A stretch of DNA of 64,000 nucleotides from an uncultured Clostridia bacterium (GTDB lineage: Bacteria; Bacillota; Clostridia; Christensenellales; Borkfalkiaceae). Location: assembly GCA_947629485.1 (NCBI GenBank), contig CANRDX010000004.1, positions 1 through 64,000 of the forward strand. The letters are read 5' to 3'. Numbering within the stretch: position 1 is the first letter of the stretch; each line of letters starts with the position of its first letter. Position numbers and translations under genes: made by a program. The notes below the pieces were generated by a model that saw only the letters and a program-made list of their open reading frames with translations, searched no databases and had not been told where the DNA came from. Positions 25,267 to 33,781 of this stretch are shown here, in pieces.

Positions 25267-26974
25267 ATCGTCTCCCGACAAGGAACACGGCAAACACGGG
25301 CGCCGCGGCAAGCGCGACATAGACCCCTCCGCCCGTCAGACAGAAATATGCGGCATACGAGAAGAGGAGCGCGGAGACCGTCTGCCCCGCCGCGTACAGC
25401 ATGGCGCGCCTTGCGCCCAATTCCCGCGCGGTTGCCGCGATCGCCGAGACGCAGGGAGAGCACGTGAGAATAAAGACGGCGAAGGAAAACGCGCTCGCCC
25501 CCGAATAGGGAAAGGCGCCGTAGAACATTGCGATCGCCCCCGCGACGTTCTCCTTTGCCACAAGCCCCGAGAGCGCGGCATAGGCGATCCTCCAATCGTT
25601 CATGCCGATGGGCGCGAAGAGAAATTTCAGCCCCCCGCACAGCGTGGCGAGCATGCTTCTCTCCACCGTACAGAACGTAAACGAGAAATCGAAGGAAGAG
25701 AGCAGCCACGAGGCGAGAAAGAAAGCGAGGATCACGGTCGCCACCTTCATTATAAACTGTTTTATCTGAAAGAGCAAGGATTTTGCGACGAAAAGCGGGC
25801 GCGGGAGTTGCAGGGGGGCAAGCTCGGCGAGGAAGGGCGACGTCTTTTCCTTGAAAAACAGGGCGACGCACAGCGAGACGCCCGCCCCGAGCACATAGAG
25901 GAGGGAGACGGCGAGGAAGGGATTGCGGAAGAAGGACGCGGAGAGCGCGAGATAGACGGGCAGTTTCGCGCTGCAAGAGAGATAGGGAAGGCAGAGGATC
26001 ACGCGGCGCTGCATGCGCCTGTCGTCGAGACCCCGCGTCGTGGTGACCGCCGCCGCGGTACAGCCGAACCCCATGAGCAGTGAGAAAACCGCCCTGCCCG
26101 AAAGCCCGACGGCGGAGAAAAACCCGTCCGTCAGCACGGCGAGGCGGGAGAGCAGCCCGCTCTCTTCGAGAAGAATGAGGAAGAGGTGCAAGAGCGCGAT
26201 CTGCGGCAAAAAGCACAGAACGCTCCCCGTGCTCCGCAGGATCCCGTCCCGCAGGAGACTACGCACGGCGGCGGAAGGGATCGCTTCGCAATATCCCGCG
26301 AGAAGATCGGAGAAGATCCACTCCACCCCCCTCTTCATGAGATCGCCCAGAGAGCCTTTGGCGAACGTGAAAAAGAAGGCGGAAAAGAGCAGCATGAAGA
26401 AGAGCGGGATCCCGAACCAGCCGTTCATCAGCAGGCGATCCGCGCGGGAAAGCCCTTCGCGCACGGGGCGGCAGAGATCGGAGAGATCGGCGGCGGGAAC
26501 GCGCACAGCCTCCCCTTTTACGATCGCGGCGACCTTCTCCTCATACTTCCCCTCGGCGGGAAAGACGGCGATCCCCAACCGCGCGGAGATCGCCGCAATA
26601 TCCGCAAAACCGCCCTCCCGCTCGAACGTCTTGCGCTTGGTGAGCGCGAGGGCGCACCGCCTCCCCCCTTTCGTCAGCTCTGCGATGAGCGGGACGGTGC
26701 GCTCGATATTGGCGTACTCCGCCACAAAAAGGAGCGCCGCGTCGGGGCGCTCTGAAAGATAGCGGCAGGCGAACTTCTCTTCGAGGCTCCTGCCCTCAGC
26801 CGAATAGACGCCGGGGATATCCGCGACGACGATATCCCTTTTTTGCATTTTGCCTTCGAGAACATCTACCGTCACGCCGTGCCAATTCCCCACGCGCGCA
26901 TTCCCGCGCGTGAGACGGTTGAAGATGGTGCTCTTGCCCGCGTTGGGATTTCCGACGAGGATCAGGTCCGCCAC
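25118..26974 (-). CDS. feoB: Ferrous iron transporter FeoB, with degenerate G4 motif
   Basis: This 618-aa protein has an N-terminal G domain (residues 1-170) with G1 GNPNAGKST, the G2 threonine in HGVTVD and G3 DIPGVYS. The G4 position, normally NxxD, reads ALTKRKTFE. The membrane part keeps gate-region cysteines (GFGCTAAA, YLSCSAKL, CSPCVSA) seen in FeoB. It would import Fe2+ under anaerobic conditions. It starts with GTG inside the feoA end, preceded by aggggg. The true transport domain seems to end near VFAVFLVGRR. The remaining roughly 50 residues are very basic and coincide with the next gene's coding region. That tail may reflect a frameshift or simply a missing stop codon. The usual long cytosolic helical segment after the G domain is short. 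Confidence 0.88.
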   Translation of the reverse strand: MADLILVGNPNAGKSTIFNRLTRGNARVGNWHGVTVDVLEGKMQKRDIVVADIPGVYSAEGRSLEEKFACRYLSERPDAALLFVAEYANIERTVPLIAELTKGGRRCALALTKRKTFEREGGFADIAAISARLGIAVFPAEGKYEEKVAAIVKGEAVRVPAADLSDLCRPVREGLSRADRLLMNGWFGIPLFFMLLFSAFFFTFAKGSLGDLMKRGVEWIFSDLLAGYCEAIPSAAVRSLLRDGILRSTGSVLCFLPQIALLHLFLILLEESGLLSRLAVLTDGFFSAVGLSGRAVFSLLMGFGCTAAAVTTTRGLDDRRMQRRVILCLPYLSCSAKLPVYLALSASFFRNPFLAVSLLYVLGAGVSLCVALFFKEKTSPFLAELAPLQLPRPLFVAKSLLFQIKQFIMKVATVILAFFLASWLLSSFDFSFTFCTVERSMLATLCGGLKFLFAPIGMNDWRIAYAALSGLVAKENVAGAIAMFYGAFPYSGASAFSFAVFILTCSPCVSAIAATARELGARRAMLYAAGQTVSALLFSYAAYFCLTGGGVYVALAAAPVFAVFLVGRRYDKTSRKTKRHAQRIHRRELRAGVDVSAHALEAQRYPRKREEDGGKRLA

Positions 26975-27180
26975 ACGCGCACCCCCTGCGCGACGCCGCG
27001 CTCCATCGCGACCCTGCCGTTTCCCGCCTGCACGAGGCAGGTCTTGCGGGACATTTTCAGCACGACGATCTTTGCGCCCGCATAGATACGGAGCGCCGCG
27101 AGCCTGCTTTTCAGTTCCTCTTCCAGCTCCACTTTGAGCACGATCGCCCGCTCGCCCCGCTTCAAGTCGCAGATATTCAT
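26962..27180 (-). CDS. feoA: Ferrous iron transport accessory protein FeoA
   Basis: This 72-aa SH3-like FeoA protein has CDLKRGERAIVLKVE at the start, LAALRIYAGAKIVVLKM in the middle and a final GNGRVAMERGVAQGVRV. It is thought to interact with FeoB and help iron uptake. It overlaps feoB by 13 nt. No clear Shine-Dalgarno lies before the ATG (ttttttatggtATG), and no strong promoter is seen between the preceding hairpin and the gene. Expression may depend partly on read-through from upstream. Confidence 0.92.
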   Translation of the reverse strand: MNICDLKRGERAIVLKVELEEELKSRLAALRIYAGAKIVVLKMSRKTCLVQAGNGRVAMERGVAQGVRVWRT

Positions 27181-27185
27181 ACCAT

Positions 27186-27222
27186 AAAAAATGCGGGTGC
27201 GGCTTTAATTATGCCGACCCGC
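27186..27222 (-). terminator. Terminator after DUF378 gene
   Basis: The stem gcgggt-g-cggc / gccg-acccgc (27193-27222) is followed on the minus strand by six T's, immediately before feoA. Confidence 0.75.
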
Positions 27223-27242
27223 GCTGTTTTTGAGCTGTAAGT

Positions 27243-27485
27243 TCAGCTCTGCGTTTCCTTGACCGTACGGTTGCCGCGCAGTTTGAGCGCGCCGTTCGTG
27301 ATGATAGGCGAGATGATGAGCCAGATCGCGGCGAGCGTGATGAGCGAATAGATGATGATCGAGCCGACCGCACGCGGTCCCATAAAGATCGCCGAAACGA
27401 GGTTGAAATTGAAGATGCCGAAAAGCCCCCAATTCACCGCGCCGAGCAGTACAAGAATGTACGAGATGAGATTTGCAATAACCAT
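27243..27485 (-). CDS. DUF378 small membrane protein
   Basis: This 80-aa protein has two membrane helices and the DUF378 pattern ISYILVLLGAVNWGLFGIFNFN. Family members are common in Firmicutes (YuzA in Bacillus); no function is established. The start is MVIANL, with aggagg seven bases upstream; the track ORF adds five residues. The longer ORF in another frame (27205-27549) is a shadow. It stands alone between two terminators. Confidence 0.85.
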   Translation of the reverse strand: MVIANLISYILVLLGAVNWGLFGIFNFNLVSAIFMGPRAVGSIIIYSLITLAAIWLIISPIITNGALKLRGNRTVKETQS

Positions 27486-27549
27486 AGGTTCCTCCTGCAA
27501 GCAGAATGCGCAATCGCGCGGCGGTTATACATGCCCGCGGCAAAAGCAA

Positions 27550-27575
27550 AAGAAGCCCCCGAACGGGAGCTTCTT
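27550..27575 (-). terminator. Terminator after the 879-aa surface protein gene
   Basis: The stem aagaagc..cccg / cggg..gcttctt with a short loop is followed on the minus strand by ttgcttttgc. It lies 14 nt after the stop. Confidence 0.65.
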
Positions 27576-27588
27576 CAAAACTTATCGA

Positions 27589-30228
27589 TTATTTCTTCTT
27601 TCTGCCTTTGAGCTTGGAGAGATCGACTTCCTCGACGTTCTTGTTCGAGGGCTTGATCACGAGCAGGAGCACGATCGCGATGAGCAGAGCGGCGGAGATG
27701 GAGAAGAGCACGATCGCCGTCGTATTGCTTTCCAGCCATCTGCTCGACCCGAGAATGGTATCGATGGGGTTCTGCACGTTGATCGCCTTGTATGCCGTGG
27801 CGACGCCGTCGCCCCCGCGCATCTCTGCGTCGGTGACAGTGACTTTGACGACATAGAAGCCCTTCGCCTGCGGGGTGAAGCTGAGGGAGGAATCGGGATC
27901 CCAAGCATAGGCGTTGGTATCCGCCCACTCCTCGTCGTCCTCGGTGATCTCGGAACTGTACACGGGGATCTCGTTATCCTTGATGCAATTCCAAAGCCAA
28001 CCCGTTCCGTCGTCGAGGTTCGTCTTTTCGCTGCCCGTGCCCTCTTTCTTCAACGCCTCCACGAGATCGGCGTACGTCACCGTCTTGTCCGCAGGAAGCG
28101 CCGCGGGATCGAAGTAGTAGAGGTTATAATCCGTTTCGTAGCCGTCGAGCGCGATGATGGAGAAGTTAGAAATGGAATAGTTCTGATCGCGATGCCCTTC
28201 GGTCTGCGTATCGGAATCCTCGATCGAGGGACCTGTGTAGCCGATATACATTCTGAATTCGGGGATCGCGTCGATATCCCACACGTTGCTTCCGCTCACG
28301 GTCACGAGGTTGTTGTCCTCGTCGAAATACTTCATCGTATTGCCCGCCGCGTCCTGTGCGACCACGCGGAAACGGTAGTAGCCGCGCTGATCGACCTCGA
28401 AGCGAAGCCCGTCGTAGCGGAGCGACGTCGCGCTCGAAGCGCTGGAACCCTCGGCAGTGCCGTGCTTATAATAGTAGATGCTGAACCGAAGATTTCTGTA
28501 ATCGACGTAGTTGCTCTGGATGAGGGGGCGCAGCGAGGGAAGATAGAAGTAAGCTCCGTCGCCCGCGCTGACATCCTTCGCCGCGTCTTCGACGGACTGC
28601 TGATAGTCTGCGACGGCGTCGTTCCAAGACGTTTCGTCCCAACCTTCGGCGTAACCGTTCTCCTTCGCGCTCTCATCCGCCGTAATGCCGATGTAGCTCG
28701 GCCCCGCGATCTCGCGGTTGACGATGAGATAATCGAAGTAGTTGCCCGCGGTCTTGTCGATCTCGTAGGCGTCGATCCTGCCGCCGCAGGCGATCTTGGT
28801 TTCGCCTTCGGGATCGGCGGGATCGTCCTTTTCGCCCGTGCAGACGGCGTCGGCATTCGCGTCGAGCGCGTCGTGATATTCCTTGTCCGTCAGCGATTTG
28901 CCGCACTCGGGACACACCCATGACGCGGTCGTTTCGTAGGCTTCGTCGCCGAGCGTCTCGACGGCGCCGGGAGCTGCGTACCAGGTGAGGTAGACATAGT
29001 TTTCGGTGAACGTTCCGTCGCTCACGCGGTAGCGGATGGAGACGTAAGAAGTGTCATCTTCGGATTCGTCCGTGGGCGGGAAGAAGTACGTCGAGGAGCG
29101 GAGCGTCTTGTAGTCGGAGTCGGCGGGAAGGACGTAGTGATCGTCCACCGTCTCCGCATACGTTGCGGGACCGTCGCCCTCTTCGGGCTGATCCTCTGCG
29201 GCGTCGGCGTCTCTGCGCAGCATATAATATTGCGACGTCACGCTGGGCGTACTGCTCGAAAGAACGTCGATCGCCTGATAGGTGATGCTGAACTTCTGCC
29301 CGAGGCGAAGGGGATAGATCTTTTCGTTGATCGCGAGCACGCCGGGGGCGTTGTCGACGACCTTGCCCTCTTCGTTCAGATCGAAGGTCTGCTCGTTGAG
29401 GGAATGGAATTCCACGATCTGGGTGACTTTTTCTTCCTCGGCGGCCTTTGCGCGAAGCTCCGCTTCAAACGTGAGGGGAACGAGGGTATCGCCCGAGCTG
29501 CGGATGAAGTTCCCGCCGATGTTGGTGAAGTTGCCGAGATATTCTCCCTTCCCTTCGCCGAAGGAGACGTAGACGGCAAAATCGCCCGCGTCGCAAGGCT
29601 CGCCGCCCGAAAGCGTTTCGGCAAAGGAGATCGTGATCACCGCCGTCCTGTCCGCTTCTGCGATCAAGCGAGAGGGAGCGGGCGCGCTGCCGCCGTTCGT
29701 TTCCGCGTCGAAAGCGCTGTTGTGCAATTCGAGCTTCAACGTGTTCGCCGCGCTGTCGTATAAGAACACGAGCGCGTTGGAAGATTCGCCCTTCTTTGAG
29801 ATGTTCTCCTCGGAGCTTTCCATCGTGATTGTGAAGGCGGTGAACTCGATCGAGGGAAAGGCGAAGGACGTCGAGAAATAGTGCGCCTTTCCGGGGTTGA
29901 TCCTGGCGTCGCCTTCGGGTTTCTTATAGTCGAATTCCTCGTTTTCCGCGGCAAACCATTTCAGCGCGAGATTGCGGCGGAATTGCACCTTGCCGCCGTC
30001 GGTATCCGAAGAGGAAAACCGAAAACGGGTCCAGTCGCCCTTCTCTTCCGCGTCCGCAGTCGGTTCAATGCTTGCGTTGCCCACCGTCTGGAAGACGGTC
30101 GTGGGCGAGACGGGCGCGGCGGAAGCCTTGCTGACATGGGGCAGGACGTGGAACGCCAACCCGAGCGTGACCGCCAGAAGCGCGACGAGCGCTGCAATGG
30201 AAATCCAACGAAGTTTTACCTTACTCAT
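27589..30228 (-). CDS. Large membrane-anchored extracellular protein, unknown function
   Basis: This 879-aa protein has an N-terminal helix (IAALVALLAVTLGLAFHV) that may be a signal peptide. A roughly 780-residue extracellular part rich in Asp, Thr and Tyr follows. A C-terminal membrane helix (TAIVLFSISAALLIAIVLLLV) comes next, then a basic cytoplasmic tail ending KGRKKK. So it is anchored at least at the C-terminus without sortase. The extracellular part looks like several beta-sandwich domains (e.g. KGFYVVKVTVTDAEM near the end, RGYYRFRVVAQDAAGN earlier; both resemble Ig/PKD-like strands). About residue 440 lies a four-Cys insert, WVCPECGKSLTD...C...C, like a zinc ribbon. I recognise no named family. 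It is monocistronic with its own promoter and terminator. Confidence 0.72.
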   Translation of the reverse strand: MSKVKLRWISIAALVALLAVTLGLAFHVLPHVSKASAAPVSPTTVFQTVGNASIEPTADAEEKGDWTRFRFSSSDTDGGKVQFRRNLALKWFAAENEEFDYKKPEGDARINPGKAHYFSTSFAFPSIEFTAFTITMESSEENISKKGESSNALVFLYDSAANTLKLELHNSAFDAETNGGSAPAPSRLIAEADRTAVITISFAETLSGGEPCDAGDFAVYVSFGEGKGEYLGNFTNIGGNFIRSSGDTLVPLTFEAELRAKAAEEEKVTQIVEFHSLNEQTFDLNEEGKVVDNAPGVLAINEKIYPLRLGQKFSITYQAIDVLSSSTPSVTSQYYMLRRDADAAEDQPEEGDGPATYAETVDDHYVLPADSDYKTLRSSTYFFPPTDESEDDTSYVSIRYRVSDGTFTENYVYLTWYAAPGAVETLGDEAYETTASWVCPECGKSLTDKEYHDALDANADAVCTGEKDDPADPEGETKIACGGRIDAYEIDKTAGNYFDYLIVNREIAGPSYIGITADESAKENGYAEGWDETSWNDAVADYQQSVEDAAKDVSAGDGAYFYLPSLRPLIQSNYVDYRNLRFSIYYYKHGTAEGSSASSATSLRYDGLRFEVDQRGYYRFRVVAQDAAGNTMKYFDEDNNLVTVSGSNVWDIDAIPEFRMYIGYTGPSIEDSDTQTEGHRDQNYSISNFSIIALDGYETDYNLYYFDPAALPADKTVTYADLVEALKKEGTGSEKTNLDDGTGWLWNCIKDNEIPVYSSEITEDDEEWADTNAYAWDPDSSLSFTPQAKGFYVVKVTVTDAEMRGGDGVATAYKAINVQNPIDTILGSSRWLESNTTAIVLFSISAALLIAIVLLLVIKPSNKNVEEVDLSKLKGRKKK

Positions 30229-30282
30229 GAGCTTACTCCAAAACGGGCAAAGCCCGCGTCATCTTTTCGATTATCCTATATA

Positions 30283-30311
30283 TATTACACAAAAATTTTC
30301 TATCCGTCAAG
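30283..30311 (-). promoter_or_regulatory. Promoter of the 879-aa surface protein
   Basis: On the minus strand TTGACG (30306-30311), 17 bp, TAATAT (30283-30288). The leader is about 48 nt with a small cgggc/gcccg hairpin before the ribosome binding site. Confidence 0.7.
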
Positions 30312-30353
30312 CGCAATCGCGCCCTTTCGGAAGATTTTTCAAAATCCGAGCCT

Positions 30354-31058
30354 TCAAAAGGGCTTGATATGCGCTTCTACGTCGAACATCTTCCACGGAA
30401 GCTCCGCGGGCGGCGCAGCGAGAAAGCGCATGCGTTCCCCCCTTACGGGGTGCGTGAAGGAGAGCGAATACGCCCACAGCGCCAACTTGCCCTTTTGGGC
30501 GCGCTCCCCGCCGTAGCGCATGTCCCCAAAGACGGGATGCGCGATCCCCGCAAACTGCACGCGGATCTGGTGGCTCCTGCCCGTATGCAGTTCGACCTCG
30601 GCGAGCGCAAGCTCCCCCTTCCTCTCGGCGATCGTATAGTCGAGCACGGCGAGCTTGGCGCCGTCCGTCCCCTGCGGGCAGAGATAGACGGTGTTGTTCA
30701 CGGCGTTCTTTTTCAGCCAATTCGTGAGCCTTCCGCGCTCCTCGTGCGGCGCGCCGTTCAGAACGGCGAGATAGCGCTTGGAGAAATCCCCCGATCGCAT
30801 CTGTTCGGCGAGGCGGGCGGCGGCTTTGCTCGTCTTGGCGAACACCATCACGCCGCCTGTGGGACGATCGAGCCTATGGACAAGCCCCAAAAAAACATTG
30901 CCCTTTTTCTCGTATTTTACACGGAGATACTCTTTCAGCAGATCGAGCATGTTCTCATCGCCGCTCTCATCGGGGCAGGAAGCGACGTTCTGCGGTTTGA
31001 GCGCGACGAGAATGTGATTATCTTCGTAGAGCAACGAAAGATCGTTTTGATCAGACAT
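30354..31058 (-). CDS. RluA-family pseudouridine synthase (no S4 domain)
   Basis: This 234-aa catalytic domain has GLVHRLDRPTGGVMVFA (catalytic Asp), ELHTGRSHQIRVQFA and FGDMRYGG. There is no S4 domain; the protein starts at LLYEDNHILVALKP, like the RluC/RluD-like short forms and TruC. It isomerises uridine in an RNA; the target is unknown. Its ATG overlaps the end of the methyltransferase gene by 8 nt, so both RNA-modification-type genes form an operon. It is a different subgroup from the synthase at 24460-25266. Confidence 0.9.
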   Translation of the reverse strand: MSDQNDLSLLYEDNHILVALKPQNVASCPDESGDENMLDLLKEYLRVKYEKKGNVFLGLVHRLDRPTGGVMVFAKTSKAAARLAEQMRSGDFSKRYLAVLNGAPHEERGRLTNWLKKNAVNNTVYLCPQGTDGAKLAVLDYTIAERKGELALAEVELHTGRSHQIRVQFAGIAHPVFGDMRYGGERAQKGKLALWAYSLSFTHPVRGERMRFLAAPPAELPWKMFDVEAHIKPF

Positions 31059-31911
31059 GGGTATAGATCCCTCCCGCGCCGCACGGAAGCGGGATCCCCT
31101 CTTCGGTCGGAAGCCCTACTTCGTACGCCTGAATTTTCCCTTCGCGCCCCGAGAGGCAGAGGGTGAGTATGTTGGAAAGCACCGCGGGCTGTAACCCCGT
31201 CGTATAGCTGTTGATGAGAAAGAACAGCGCGTCGTCGGAAAGAAGCTCGGCGCACAGGCGGACGAAGGGGAAAAGCTCCGTCTCGATCTTCCACATCTCC
31301 CCCCCGGGCCCTCTTCCGTAGGAGGGCGGATCCATCACGATCCCGTCGTAGCGGTTCCCCCGCCGCAACTCGCGCAAGACGAACTTCTTGCAGTCGTCCA
31401 CGATGTATCGGATCCCGCTTTCGATCCCCGAGAGGCGGGCGTTTTCCCCCGCGCGCTCCACCATGCCCTTCGCCGCGTCGACATGCACGACTTCCGCGCC
31501 GGACTTGGCGAGGGCGACCGTCGCTCCCCCCGTATAGGCAAAGAGATTGAGGATCTTCACGGGGCGGCGCGCCCCTTCGACGAGGGAACGCATCCTGTCC
31601 CAATTTACCGCCTGTTCGGGGAAGAGACCCGTGTGCTTGAAGCCCATCGGCTTCACGCGGAAGGCGAGATCCTTATAGGCGATATTCCAGCTCTCGGGGA
31701 GCTGACGCCGATATTCCCATCTTCCGCCCCCCTTCTCGCTGCGGTGATAGACGGCGGCAAGATCGGGATAGGACGAAAGATCGCGTTGCGCGCTCCAAAT
31801 GACCTGGGGATCGGGGCGGAGAAGCACGATATCTCCCCACCGTTCGAGCTTCATTCCGTCGCCCGTTGCGATCACGGAATACTCCTTCCAATCCTCAGCC
31901 AAACGAATCAT
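31051..31911 (-). CDS. Class I SAM-dependent methyltransferase (RlmI-like catalytic domain)
   Basis: This 286-aa Rossmann methyltransferase has the SAM site ILNLFAYTGGATVALAKSGAEVVHVDA and the motif IV-like VMDPPSYGRG. These are typical of the group related to 23S rRNA m5C methyltransferases RlmI/RlmK. The PUA domain of RlmI is missing, so the substrate is uncertain, though an RNA substrate is favoured by the co-transcribed pseudouridine synthase. The track ORF is 31 residues too long. The ATG at MIRLAEDWKE lies six bases after a perfect TATAAT, with only ggaact between, which points to a leaderless mRNA. Confidence 0.87.
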   Translation of the reverse strand: MIRLAEDWKEYSVIATGDGMKLERWGDIVLLRPDPQVIWSAQRDLSSYPDLAAVYHRSEKGGGRWEYRRQLPESWNIAYKDLAFRVKPMGFKHTGLFPEQAVNWDRMRSLVEGARRPVKILNLFAYTGGATVALAKSGAEVVHVDAAKGMVERAGENARLSGIESGIRYIVDDCKKFVLRELRRGNRYDGIVMDPPSYGRGPGGEMWKIETELFPFVRLCAELLSDDALFFLINSYTTGLQPAVLSNILTLCLSGREGKIQAYEVGLPTEEGIPLPCGAGGIYTHV

Positions 31912-31917
31912 AGTTCC

Positions 31918-31946
31918 ATTATAATTGTTTGCGCGCGTTTTGTAAA
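31918..31946 (-). promoter_or_regulatory. Promoter of methyltransferase-pseudouridine synthase operon, leaderless type
   Basis: On the minus strand TTTACA (31941-31946), 17 bp, TATAAT (31918-31923), then six bases to the ATG. Confidence 0.72.
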
Positions 31947-31952
31947 GCAAAA

Positions 31953-31986
31953 TCGTCCCCGCGGAAAAATTTTCCGTCGGGGACGA
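31953..31986 (-). terminator. Terminator after the GH51-like gene
   Basis: The long stem tcgtcccc-g-cggaaaa / ttttccg-t-cggggacga is followed on the minus strand by ttttgcttt. Confidence 0.8.
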
Positions 31987-32017
31987 AGGAAATTCGCGGC
32001 GCATGCCGCAAAAACGC

Positions 32018-33739
32018 TTACTTGCGGAATACGAGCACGCAAAAACTGTGGGGCGGAAGGAGCGCGGTGCGGGGCGCGGCGGGCGCGACGTCTCTCGCGG
32101 CGATCTTCGTAGGCTCCGAAGCGGTGTTGCAGGCGGCGGGGTCGCCCTCGATGAGAATGACGCGGTTCAATGCGCCGAAATCGTGCTCCCCTTCCACCTC
32201 CGCCTCGACGGGATCGTCTGAAAGGTTCACCGCCTTGACGTAGGTGACGCCCTCCTGTTCGGTCGCGGAAACGGGGAGGGAAGCGTCGGCTTGGGCGTGC
32301 AGGATATTTGCGCCCGTGTACAGGCTGAATAGTTTTTGGACGTAGTAGCTCGGCGTGCCGAAGGCGCGGCTTCCGTCGAAGCGGATGAGGGCGGGCGTCT
32401 GCGCATAGCCGTCGCGCGCGAACAGCGGCGCGTACGTCCTCGCGCCGCACACCGCGGCATTCTCCAATTCGGTGAGCAGTGCCGCCTCCGCGAGCGCGCT
32501 CGAAAGGCGCCCCTCCGTTGCGCCCGCCGCGGCGTAGACCACATGCGTCTCTTCATCGTCTCCGAGCTGCGCGATCGTCGCGTTCTGCAACTCATCGGGC
32601 GGAAGAACAAGGCGCACTTCGCGGACATGCCCCTCCTCTTTTTCGTCTGACGGGGTGAGAAGTTTGATCTTTTCATCCTTCGCGCGAATGGCGGAAGCGA
32701 CGATCTCGATCCGTTTGCGGGCTTCCTCGCTCCCCGCCTGCTCCGCGCTTCCGAGCGCGATCGCGGAAAGGTGGAATGGCACGGGATGGCCGAGTTCCGC
32801 CCGCAGGCTCCCCCACATCGTATCCGCACTGCCGTTCGCAAATTCAATGAGATCGAGCGCGTCCTGCACATACGTTTCCGTCTCCTCGCCGCACTCCCCC
32901 ACAGGAAGGGCGGGGATGGGCTGCGCGCCGAGGTATTCGGCGAGACGGAAGTATTCGTAAAAGCCTAAATCGAGCGTCTGCCCGTAGTGCGCGAGCGCCG
33001 CGCTCCCCGCCGCATGACAATTCGGGAAGTGCCGCCTCAGATCTCTTCCGCCCACCGATCCCTTCCAGCGATACTCCGCGACAACGCCGCCCCCGGGGAA
33101 GCGCAAAAAGCGCGGTTTCAGCTCTTCGATCAGGGCGATAAGATCGCGGCGGAACAGCTTCAAAATGGCGTTTACGGGGCGCATCGAGAAGCAATCGGCG
33201 TGTACCATGCCCGCCTTCGCAAGCCTGAAAACGAATGCCGCGCCCGTTGCGTCCTCCTTGCATTTTACGCGCACGCAGTAGCGGTGCCACTTGCCGTCCG
33301 GCTTGATCTTCACCTTCTTTTCAAAGAGCGTCTTCTCCCCGATCGCGCCGACGTACGCCGTATTCTTATCTTCGTAGGAGCGGACGAAGAAGGAGATCTC
33401 GTACTCCGTGCCCCGCCGAAGCGTCAGCCCGCCGTACGCCCTGTTGCGCATGCCCGCGCCGTCCGCATTGGCGACCACCCGCATGTAGTGGGGATTTTCA
33501 AGGTGAAGGGGGCGGTCCGTCTTGACTTTCAGCGCCGCGCTCCCCTCGGCGGGATAGGGCGTCCAGCCGTGATCGCCGCACGCCGCAAAGCCCCCCTTTT
33601 GATACACCGTCGCCTCGAAGTTGCGGTTTTCGAGCATCTCCGCGTTGAGTCCGCCGTCGATCGCGTAGTTGATGTCGTCGAGGAAAAGCCCCATTTCCCC
33701 CTTTCCGATTTTTCCCGTCTCCGAAATCGTGATCTTCAT
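32018..33739 (-). CDS. GH51-like protein (alpha-L-arabinofuranosidase fold), probably catalytically inactive
   Basis: This 573-aa protein has the full layout of eukaryote-like GH51 arabinofuranosidases. It has the N-terminal GLFLDDINYAIDGGLNAEML, then a carbohydrate-binding-like insert, PRFLRFPGGGVVAEYRW, LGFYEYFRLAEYLGA and TMWGSLRAELG. The end reads ALAEAALLTELENA...YAPLFARDGYAQ...GTPSYYVQKLF. The two catalytic glutamates are not where expected. The acid/base block, normally AIGNE, reads IALGSAEQAG. The nucleophile block, normally V(S/G)EYAV, reads HVVYAAAGAT. The loop with the DYHIY-type motif is shortened and altered. There is no signal peptide. It may be a sugar-binding or regulatory relic, or use other residues. 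aggagatag precedes the ATG; it follows the Na/Pi transporter gene by 42 nt. Confidence 0.8.
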   Translation of the reverse strand: MKITISETGKIGKGEMGLFLDDINYAIDGGLNAEMLENRNFEATVYQKGGFAACGDHGWTPYPAEGSAALKVKTDRPLHLENPHYMRVVANADGAGMRNRAYGGLTLRRGTEYEISFFVRSYEDKNTAYVGAIGEKTLFEKKVKIKPDGKWHRYCVRVKCKEDATGAAFVFRLAKAGMVHADCFSMRPVNAILKLFRRDLIALIEELKPRFLRFPGGGVVAEYRWKGSVGGRDLRRHFPNCHAAGSAALAHYGQTLDLGFYEYFRLAEYLGAQPIPALPVGECGEETETYVQDALDLIEFANGSADTMWGSLRAELGHPVPFHLSAIALGSAEQAGSEEARKRIEIVASAIRAKDEKIKLLTPSDEKEEGHVREVRLVLPPDELQNATIAQLGDDEETHVVYAAAGATEGRLSSALAEAALLTELENAAVCGARTYAPLFARDGYAQTPALIRFDGSRAFGTPSYYVQKLFSLYTGANILHAQADASLPVSATEQEGVTYVKAVNLSDDPVEAEVEGEHDFGALNRVILIEGDPAACNTASEPTKIAARDVAPAAPRTALLPPHSFCVLVFRK

Positions 33740-33781
33740 TTTCCCTATCTCCTGCCGCCGAGGTGCAGCGCAAAATTTCCG

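Noticed and set aside
27205-27549. 114-aa ORF overlapping the DUF378 gene in another frame
   Set aside because: The DUF378 frame has a ribosome binding site and a family match; the other frame shows none.
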